In this document: piece after piece, positions 1 to 4,608 of the stretch | Layout: the number at the start of each line of letters is the position of its first letter | Numbering within the stretch: the first letter of the stretch is position 1 | Assembly (NCBI GenBank): GCA_007122045.1 | Contig: SKJM01000111.1 | Span: forward strand, 1-5,204 | DNA from: Planctomycetales bacterium | GTDB taxonomy: Bacteria > Planctomycetota > Planctomycetia > Pirellulales > Thermoguttaceae | Reading direction: 5' to 3' | DNA: 5,204 nt | The notes under the pieces: model-generated | Database searches by the model: none | What the model saw: only the letters and a program-made list of their open reading frames with translations | Told to the model about the DNA's origin: nothing | Program-made: the position numbers and the translations under genes

Positions 1-170
1 ATCCCACGTTGACAGGCTGGAAAGCCTATCCTACGTTGACAGGCTGGAAAGCCTATCCTACGTTGACAGGCTGGAAAGCCTATCCTACGTTGACAGGCTG
101 GAAAGCCTATCCTGCGTTGACAGGCTGGAAAGCCTATTCTACGTTGACAGGCTGGAAAGCGTGTCCCACG
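1..170. repeat. 27-bp tandem repeat array, six full units plus a partial one
   Basis: Six head-to-tail units of exactly 27 bp start at 6, 33, 60, 87, 114 and 141. Units 1-4 are identical; unit 5 has two substitutions and unit 6 has three. Bases 1-5 are the tail of another unit, so the array continues to the left of the window. Each of units 1-5 holds the perfect inverted repeat AGGCT-GGAA-AGCCT, which as RNA would be a 5-bp stem closed by a GNRA-type loop; unit 6 has a mismatch in this stem. Because 27 is a multiple of three, one frame stays open and reads as a nine-residue repeat, LTGWKAYPT. There are no spacers, so this is not a CRISPR array. I recall similar GWKA-type repeats from planctomycete intergenic regions, but that is memory, not a search result. 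Function is unknown. Confidence 0.93.
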
Positions 171-314
171 AGTATTTATTGGTCGAACAACGATGGCTTG
201 TCGAGCTTTTCGCCTCAAACAAGGCGGGTGCCATGCCCCCCGAACGACGCGCATCCTGATGTGGCTCTGCCCGCCCGCCGACCTCACCGGCGAAGGGGCC
301 AACCCAGGGGGGGT

Positions 315-346
315 CGGGCGGAAAGGCCCGGTATGGCCCGCTTTTT
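315..346 (+). terminator. Possible intrinsic terminator with two alternative stems
   Basis: CGGGC at 315-319 can pair either with GCCCG at 326-330 (six-base loop) or with GCCCG at 336-340. The second stem is followed after one base by TTTTT at 342-346. The stem is only five pairs long, so this is a weak candidate. It would end transcripts coming through the repeat array just before the lectin gene promoter. Confidence 0.3.
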
Positions 347-361
347 CTTCCCAGCACCCCC

Positions 362-390
362 TTGACTTTCCATTTTCTCCCGACTACCCT
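362..390 (+). promoter_or_regulatory. Sigma70-like promoter candidate for the lectin gene
   Basis: TTGACT at 362-367 matches the -35 consensus at five of six bases. After a 17-base spacer, TACCCT at 385-390 matches three of six -10 positions, including the conserved first TA and last T. A transcript would start near 397 and carry a leader of about 170 bases before the ATG at 568. The strong -35 and ideal spacing support it; the weak -10 and GC-rich host lower confidence. Confidence 0.4.
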
Positions 391-553
391 TGAAATCGTA
401 AGAATCGGGCGTCCTATCAGTCAATGGGTTTCGTACGCAAAAGACCGCGCCGCCACGAACCCACAGCGGCCGTTCGCCCGCAACCGAAATCGTTGATTGC
501 GGTAGGACATTGTACCGTCCGTTTAGCGCTCTATTCATCGGTTCGTGCAAAAG

Positions 554-562
554 AAGGGGTGA
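554..562 (+). promoter_or_regulatory. Ribosome binding site that fixes the lectin gene start
   Basis: AAGGGGTGA matches the ideal AGGAGGTGA at seven of nine bases and ends five bases before the ATG at 568. This supports 568 as the start rather than the in-frame ATG at 424, which would add 48 basic, non-hydrophobic residues ahead of the signal peptide. Confidence 0.75.
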
Positions 563-567
563 GGATC

Positions 568-2196
568 ATGGCATCGAAGACCACGATTGTGGCTGTGGCA
601 GTGCTTGCGTTGGGCTCCGTCGGGCAGGCCGCGGTGCTGAACATCAACTGGAACCGGGATGCCGACAACTACTTCAACGCGGTCCAAATCCAGGGCCCGT
701 TCTCGCCGGGGCCCGAGCCCCCGCCCTCGCCGCTGATCTGGGACTTCTACCACGACGGCGCCGGAGACGACAACTACTGGACGGTCCTCAAGGGCGTGGC
801 TCACTACCGCAGCGGCGACGGCGGCGGTGTAGGGCCAGGGCCGGGCTTCGCACACGACAGCCAGCACCCCAACTTCCTGTTCGAGTCGCCCCCGATCAAG
901 TTCACCGACAACACCATCGACGGGACGAACGTCTTCCGCATCATCTCGGCCGGCGGCCAGGGCCAGCAGAGCGGCTCGATCGCGCCGTATCCCAATCCGG
1001 CCGCCATCCCCGACGCCAACACCACCACCGACGGCCTGAAGGGCTGGGCGATGCTCAACACCGCCACCGGCCAGTACGACGCCACCTTCTTCAAGCCCAA
1101 CAACGGCGCGCACACCATGAACCTCAGCGCCACCCAGTTGACCGCCGCGGGGGTCGACCTCAGCCAGGAATACCGGGTCCACCTCTACGAGACCGACCAC
1201 GGCGGGTGGGGCTGGACGCAGTTGAACGAGATGCACCTCGCCGCCGATATACAGCGCATCCGCCACGAGGGGGGCGGTCAGAACGCGATCGGCACCGAGA
1301 TATTGGACGGCACACAGATCAACGAAACGTACGGGTCGGGCATTGCCGGCGTCCGATACGTTCGGGTGGTGCAAAACCTGAACGAAACCTTGCAGGTGGC
1401 TGAGTTGCAGGCGTTCGAGAGCGGCACCGGCATCAACAGGGCCCTGCAAAGCGAGGGCGGCGTGGCTACTGCAAGAGACCACTCCCACGGCGGCGTGCCT
1501 TCCCGCGCCAATGACGGTAACACGGACATGAACTGGGGCGGCGGGTCGATCTGGCACTCGTCCAGCACGGTGGGAACCTGGCTCGAGGTCGCCTTGGCCG
1601 CCGACACCACCCTGGACAAGGTCCACTTCTGGGGCCGCACCGACTGCTGCCACAACCGCCAGGGCGACTTCACGCTGGTCCTCGAGGACGCCGCGCGGCA
1701 GGAGTTGTTCAATACGCGGGTCGTCGGGCTCGGTTCGAACCCGCCCTACCACGGAGAGATCCTCCTCGGCGAATTGCTCAGCGCCGACCTGGTCGCGGAG
1801 CTAAGGCCGCATGACTGGGTGGCGGGGTACACCTATGTATTCGAGTTGGGGGGTGCCTCCGATCCGGACGGCAACGACCAGATTGCCGTCGCCAACCCCG
1901 ACCCGAGCGTCTTCACCACGTACCTGGACCTCAACAACGCCGACATCGCGGTGGAGCTTCTGGCCGGCGCGAACCCGCAGCCCAATGACCTGTATCGCCT
2001 GGTGCACGCCGACGCCATCCTGGGCACCTACAACAGCCTTACCCTGCCCTCGCTGGGCGGCGGGCTGGTGTTCGACGACAGCATGTTCCTGGTGGACGGA
2101 ACCTTGCGTGTCGTTCCGGAGCCGTCGGCGATCCTGTTGCTGCTGATGGGCCTGGGTTTGGCCGGCCTTTACGGCCGCCCGCGGCGCCGGGCCTGA
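568..2196 (+). CDS. Exported PEP-CTERM protein with F-type lectin (fucolectin-like) domain
   Basis: The 542-residue product has a signal peptide (residues 1-21, hydrophobic TIVAVAVLALG, likely cleavage after GQA) and a C-terminal PEP-CTERM sorting signal: PEP at 517-519, a leucine-rich membrane segment, then a GRPRRR basic tail. In this family, the tail is recognised and cut by an exosortase, which anchors or releases the protein at the cell surface. Residues about 288-410 resemble the F-type lectin/F5-8 type C fold, with an RYVRVV...LQVAELQAF strand just before. His330, Arg357, Asp359, Cys360, Cys361 and Arg364 match the fucose site of eel fucolectin in identity and spacing. Residues 22-260 are of unknown function, and 440-515 resemble the beta-rich region often found before PEP-CTERM tails. 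Likely role: binding fucose-containing glycans at or outside the surface; the true ligand is unproven. It stands alone, convergent with the next gene. Start chosen from the signal peptide and ribosome binding site. Confidence 0.9.
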   Translation: MASKTTIVAVAVLALGSVGQAAVLNINWNRDADNYFNAVQIQGPFSPGPEPPPSPLIWDFYHDGAGDDNYWTVLKGVAHYRSGDGGGVGPGPGFAHDSQHPNFLFESPPIKFTDNTIDGTNVFRIISAGGQGQQSGSIAPYPNPAAIPDANTTTDGLKGWAMLNTATGQYDATFFKPNNGAHTMNLSATQLTAAGVDLSQEYRVHLYETDHGGWGWTQLNEMHLAADIQRIRHEGGGQNAIGTEILDGTQINETYGSGIAGVRYVRVVQNLNETLQVAELQAFESGTGINRALQSEGGVATARDHSHGGVPSRANDGNTDMNWGGGSIWHSSSTVGTWLEVALAADTTLDKVHFWGRTDCCHNRQGDFTLVLEDAARQELFNTRVVGLGSNPPYHGEILLGELLSADLVAELRPHDWVAGYTYVFELGGASDPDGNDQIAVANPDPSVFTTYLDLNNADIAVELLAGANPQPNDLYRLVHADAILGTYNSLTLPSLGGGLVFDDSMFLVDGTLRVVPEPSAILLLLMGLGLAGLYGRPRRRA

Positions 2197-2218
2197 AGGC
2201 CGACTCCAAAACGGCTTC
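2190..2218 (+). terminator. Weak hairpins at the convergent gene ends
   Basis: Over the lectin stop codon, GGCC at 2190-2193 and 2198-2201 form a tight four-base-loop hairpin. It overlaps an alternative stem, GAAGGCCG (2195-2202) with CGGCTTC (2212-2218), which has one bulged G. Neither has a T-run on either strand, so intrinsic termination is doubtful. The 64-bp gap between the two convergent stop codons holds nothing else. Confidence 0.25.
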
Positions 2219-2260
2219 GGCGTCTACCACCGCGTGACGGCCTGGCCCAATCGACCCCGC

Positions 2261-3262
2261 CTACTCTTGCGCGGCGTCCAACGGGCCGTCGCTGAACAGC
2301 GGGTAGGCCGTGCTGGAGACGATGACGGAATCGTCCACGTGCACGCCGGGCGCGATGCGGCCTTCGTCGTTGGTGAACAGGTGGTCGGAGGAATACGGCG
2401 TCTTCGGCGATTCGAGGAACTGGACGTGGCCGTCCTCGAACAGCACGTTCTGGCCCCGGCCGGAGTGGTTCACGGTCTGGAACTCGGGCGTGTGGAGACT
2501 GGGCCGGTCGGACAACAGCGCGAAGTGCCGCCGGCGAAGGTTCCGCGTGGCGCGGTACACGCCGTCCTGCACGTAGCCCAGGCTGTAACCGTAGCTGCCG
2601 CCCATCTGGCGGCAGAGTTCGCCGGCCCGCTCGCCGCCCACAAGCCGCACTTCGGCCATGCGCGGCACGCGAAACTGCCGGTCCTCGGCCAACGGCGACC
2701 CGGGGCAGACCACCTGGCTCGATTCCGTCAGCAGCCCGTGGTCCAACAGCACCGGCGCATAGATGCCGGCGGTGGCCAACCGGCCCCGGGGCGGAACCAT
2801 CGGAAAGTAACCGCCGTGCCGCTCGCTGTATTGCGTCAGCGCGACGCCCAGGTGGCGGAGCTTGTCCTGGCAGGTGAGCAGTTGGGCGTTGAACCGGCTG
2901 CTCTGCACCGCCGGTGCGATCAGCGCGGCGGCCGCCAGGAGGATGGCCAGGCCAATGGCCAGATCGGCGAATCGGAGTCCCTGCGAGCCCCGGCGGGAGG
3001 CCGGGCAGGGGCTCAGTTGCGGCAGGGGGGCCGCCCGCCCGCGCTCGGCCATCGCCATGCGGCAGGTGCGCGACGCCAGCCCCACCGGCGGTTCGTAGAA
3101 CCGCGGCACGCGCTCCAGCGGCTCGAGCGACCGTTGCACCGATTCCAGGCTCCGAAGCAGTTCGGGCTCTCGGTTCAGGCGCGTTTCGACGTGGTGCTGC
3201 TCGTCGTCGTCCAACGCGCCGAGCAAATAGCCGAGCAATTGCTCTCGATCAATCGGACTCAT
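2261..3262 (-). CDS. Anti-sigma-like membrane protein with DUF1559-like periplasmic domain
   Basis: The product has 333 residues. Residues 1-70 are acidic and helical (REQLLGYLLGALDDDEQ...), like the cytoplasmic sigma-binding part of anti-sigma factors, but lack the His-x3-Cys-x2-Cys zinc motif. Residues 97-119 form one membrane segment. Then comes a pseudopilin-like stretch, CQDKLRHLGVALTQYSERHGGYFP, close to the conserved DUF1559 motif. Further on are a variant H-x9-DG motif with one extra residue (His266, Asp277-Gly278, in QNVLFEDGHVQFL) and a tail with DHLFTNDEGRIAPG. Start: the ATG at 3262 follows the sigma stop by four bases with no clear ribosome binding site, which suggests translational coupling. 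A longer in-frame start at 3346 would overlap the sigma gene by 80 bases and adds a proline-rich, unconvincing extension. Role by inference: it holds the sigma factor at the membrane and senses something in the periplasm. The sigma-binding role is not proven. Confidence 0.8.
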   Translation of the reverse strand: MSPIDREQLLGYLLGALDDDEQHHVETRLNREPELLRSLESVQRSLEPLERVPRFYEPPVGLASRTCRMAMAERGRAAPLPQLSPCPASRRGSQGLRFADLAIGLAILLAAAALIAPAVQSSRFNAQLLTCQDKLRHLGVALTQYSERHGGYFPMVPPRGRLATAGIYAPVLLDHGLLTESSQVVCPGSPLAEDRQFRVPRMAEVRLVGGERAGELCRQMGGSYGYSLGYVQDGVYRATRNLRRRHFALLSDRPSLHTPEFQTVNHSGRGQNVLFEDGHVQFLESPKTPYSSDHLFTNDEGRIAPGVHVDDSVIVSSTAYPLFSDGPLDAAQE

Positions 3263-3266
3263 GGGG

Positions 3267-3914
3267 TCATTTTGGAAGGTGGGTGCGGGAAAGGACCTCG
3301 GTAAGCTTTCCAAGGGCGGCGTGCAGTCGGCTCTTGACGGTTCCAACGGGGATCGACATGACCTCGGCGGCCTCGCGATACTTCAGGCCCTGAAAGTACA
3401 CCAGAAGCACCGCCTGGCGGGCCGGCTCGGGCAACTCGTCGACCGCCCGGCGGACTTCTTCACTTCGTTCGGCCTCTTCGGCCAATTCGCCCGGCCCGGC
3501 GCTCTCGCCGTCGAGCAGGTCGATCAGGGCTCCGGGGCCCTCCTCGGCGCCGGTGCGGAGTCGTTTGTCCAGGCTGGCCATGCGGTGCCGCCGGTTGCGG
3601 CGCTGCATGTCGATCGCCTGGTTGATGGCGACCGTGTACAGCCAGGGGCGGAACTTCCGGCCCGGCTCGAACCGGTCCACCTTCAGGTGCACCTGGAGGA
3701 ACGTCTGCTGAAAGACGTCCTCGGCCACCTGCTCATCCCCCAGGTAGTGGCGGAGGTAGCTGTACAACTCCCGCTCATACCGGTGGACTAATTCGTCGAA
3801 CGCGCGCCGGTCGCCCTCAGACCGATACCCCAGAATCAGCTCCTCATCGGACCAGTTCTTGGGCAAGTCTGGCTGTGAGGCACGCGGAGGCATGTGTTCA
3901 ATCGTGCCGTTCAT
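3267..3914 (-). CDS. ECF-type RNA polymerase sigma factor
   Basis: The 215-residue product has the two-domain layout of extracytoplasmic-function sigma factors. Region 2 spans about residues 23-107. It includes DEQVAEDVFQQTFLQVH, which binds the core polymerase, and RPWLYTVAINQAID, which recognises and melts the -10 element. A long acidic, glycine-rich linker covers about 108-155. Region 4 spans about 156-207, with LPEPARQAVLLVYFQGLKYREAA leading into the helix-turn-helix MSIPVGTVKSRLHAAL, which reads the -35 element. It directs RNA polymerase to a specific regulon. The start is uncertain: ATG 3914 is used here; GTG 3959 (15 residues longer) and ATG 3893 (7 shorter) are alternatives, and none has a good ribosome binding site. 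An ECF-type promoter at 3919-3946 would favour 3893 or a leaderless 3914. The next gene follows after four bases and is its likely regulator. Confidence 0.93.
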   Translation of the reverse strand: MNGTIEHMPPRASQPDLPKNWSDEELILGYRSEGDRRAFDELVHRYERELYSYLRHYLGDEQVAEDVFQQTFLQVHLKVDRFEPGRKFRPWLYTVAINQAIDMQRRNRRHRMASLDKRLRTGAEEGPGALIDLLDGESAGPGELAEEAERSEEVRRAVDELPEPARQAVLLVYFQGLKYREAAEVMSIPVGTVKSRLHAALGKLTEVLSRTHLPK

Positions 3915-3918
3915 TTTT

Positions 3919-3946
3919 GATACGGAAGTTGGTTTCGTTCGGTTCG
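3919..3946 (-). promoter_or_regulatory. ECF-type promoter candidate upstream of the sigma gene
   Basis: Read on the minus strand, CGAACC (3946-3941) is followed after exactly 16 bases by CGTATC (3924-3919). This is the AAC...CGT pattern and spacing of ECF-dependent promoters such as the SigW type. Transcription would begin near 3912, close to the ATG at 3914 or about 20 bases before the ATG at 3893. Many ECF genes control themselves this way. The match is short and was found by eye. Confidence 0.4.
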
Positions 3947-3955
3947 CCCCGGAAA

Positions 3956-3988
3956 GCACGATTTCCCGTGCCGGCCGTCGCGGGCCGG
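3956..3988 (-). repeat. Two adjacent inverted repeats upstream of the sigma gene
   Basis: GCACG (3956-3960) and CGTGC (3967-3971) form a five-pair hairpin with a six-base loop. CCGGCC (3971-3976) and GGCCGG (3983-3988) form a six-pair hairpin beside it. A competing stem, GGAAA (3951-3955) with TTTCC (3962-3966), interleaves with the first and cannot form at the same time. The cluster includes the alternative GTG start at 3959. Confidence 0.5.
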
Positions 3989-4014
3989 ACTGCGCCAGCC
4001 CGCAACCCGCTCGA

Positions 4015-4042
4015 AGGATAGTTGCCAGCCATACCCGGAAAA
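4015..4042 (-). promoter_or_regulatory. Weak sigma70-like promoter candidate for the sigma operon
   Basis: On the minus strand, TTTTCC (4042-4037) and TATCCT (4020-4015) are separated by 16 bases. They match three of six -35 and four of six -10 positions. If used, the transcript would pass through the hairpins at 3956-3988. This is a possible basal promoter alongside the ECF-type one. Confidence 0.22.
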
Positions 4043-4158
4043 CCCACCCGCCGTGGTAGAAAAGGTTTCGGCAGCATTCAGCTTACCACGGGAAGAACGG
4101 TTCTGCAACTACTGTGCCAAGCGCGGCGGCGCGGCGACGCAATTTTGCGGTCGAACGG

Positions 4159-4175
4159 CGTAAATCTGACGTAAA
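4159..4175. repeat. CGTAAA direct repeat, 11-bp period
   Basis: CGTAAA occurs at 4159-4164 and again at 4170-4175. The 11-bp period puts both copies on the same face of the helix, as in some operators. Two copies of a six-base word can easily arise by chance. Confidence 0.25.
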
Positions 4176-4201
4176 CCCCGGATACGTACCATCTTGCATT
4201 G

Positions 4202-4244
4202 CCGGCCCCGGCCTCCGCCCACCGTCCGGCAGCCCCGGGGCCGG
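4202..4244. repeat. Perfect 10-bp GC inverted repeat
   Basis: CCGGCCCCGG at 4202-4211 is the exact reverse complement of CCGGGGCCGG at 4235-4244, with 23 bases between. The right arm overlaps the ten-base palindrome GCCCCGGGGC at 4232-4241. A competing six-pair stem joins CCTCCG (4212-4217) to CGGAGG (4242-4247). No T-run follows on either strand, so it does not look like an intrinsic terminator. Confidence 0.6.
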
Positions 4245-4452
4245 AGGGCTGGAAATGTAACATCTGCCATCATTTGCACTTTCGGCGCTCAATGGTCCGG
4301 CATGGGCGCCGCGGCGAACCGCCGGAGGCCAACGCGGGTACGACCGTCTGACGCAGGCACATAGAGTGGCTTGACGCCGTAATATATAGGTAGAATCTCC
4401 AACTTTCCACCGTCGGAACCCGACATTCCACATCCATCCCGACCCCTACCGA

Positions 4453-4481
4453 TTCCCGATCCGTGCAAATCCGCGTACAAT
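4453..4481 (+). promoter_or_regulatory. Sigma70-like promoter candidate for glyA
   Basis: TACAAT at 4476-4481 matches five of six -10 positions. TTCCCG at 4453-4458, 17 bases upstream, matches three of six -35 positions. A start near 4488 would give a leader of about 120 bases that begins within the hairpin at 4486-4499. Confidence 0.4.
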
Positions 4482-4485
4482 CGGT

Positions 4486-4499
4486 TCCGGGTTACCGGA
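4486..4499 (+). repeat. Small perfect hairpin in the glyA leader
   Basis: TCCGG-GTTA-CCGGA is a five-pair stem with a four-base loop. It sits directly downstream of the candidate -10 element at 4476-4481, so it would be at or near the 5' end of the transcript or act as a protein-binding palindrome. The leader does not match a glycine, tetrahydrofolate or SAM riboswitch that I recognise. Confidence 0.4.
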
Positions 4500-4608
4500 G
4501 GCCACCGTACCGGCCGCAGCCCGTCGAAACCGCAGCCCCACGAACCAGAAATTGCCTCTATGTAAGGGCCAAGTGCCCCTCGAAGTAACGCAATCCAGCG
4601 AGACATTC

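Larger units (their letters stand above)
171..567. other. Non-coding stretch between the repeat array and the lectin gene
   Basis: I see no convincing gene here. The frame leaving the repeat array stays open to 365, but after the repeats it turns into an arginine- and proline-rich low-complexity peptide typical of GC-rich non-coding DNA. The stretch holds a small perfect hairpin at 211-226 (CGCCT, six-base loop, AGGCG), a possible terminator at 315-346, a sigma70-like promoter at 362-390, and the ribosome binding site of the next gene. Bases 391-550 would be its leader and show no recognisable riboswitch. Confidence 0.6.
3915..4608. other. Divergent intergenic region between the sigma operon and glyA
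   Basis: About 690 bases lie between the divergent starts. Open frames here, such as the minus-strand ones at 4083-4433 and 4289-4606, encode arginine- and tryptophan-rich peptides with no recognisable domain, and look spurious. I find no tRNA, rRNA or known riboswitch. The region holds the sigma-side promoters and hairpins, a CGTAAA direct repeat at 4159-4175, a strong GC inverted repeat at 4202-4244, and a promoter and hairpin before glyA. It is AT-richer near 4375-4400, where TTGACG and TAGAAT occur but only 14 bases apart. Confidence 0.6.

Noticed and set aside
1..170. CRISPR array
   Set aside because: The units are directly adjacent with no unique spacers, and no cas genes are present.
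424..567. N-terminal extension of the lectin gene to the ATG at 424
   Set aside because: The 48 extra residues are basic and would bury the signal peptide; a strong ribosome binding site lies just before 568, and the candidate promoter leader fits the later start.
535..1752. Long minus-strand open frame (405 residues) opposite the lectin gene
   Set aside because: It is valine-, arginine- and glycine-rich with no domain, and is a shadow of GC-rich codons; the plus-strand protein has a signal peptide, lectin motif and PEP-CTERM tail.
2261..3262. Plain exported DUF1559 pseudopilin
   Set aside because: The membrane segment is internal (97-119) after an acidic cytoplasmic-type region, and the gene is coupled to an ECF sigma gene, which fits an anti-sigma-type role better.
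2234..3304. Plus-strand open frame (356 residues) opposite the anti-sigma-like gene
   Set aside because: Low-complexity composition and no recognisable motif; the minus strand carries the membrane segment and DUF1559-like motifs.
3263..3346. Upstream start at 3346 for the anti-sigma-like gene
   Set aside because: It would overlap the sigma gene by 80 bases and add a proline-rich stretch; the ATG at 3262 gives the usual tight spacing.
4371..4396. TTGACG/TAGAAT as the glyA promoter
   Set aside because: Both boxes are good, but the spacer is only 14 bases, too short for normal sigma70 use; the pair at 4453-4481 has a 17-base spacer.
4083..4606. Minus-strand open frames in the divergent intergenic region as small genes
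   Set aside because: The peptides are Arg/Trp/Pro-rich with no motif, overlap one another, and have no clear ribosome binding site.
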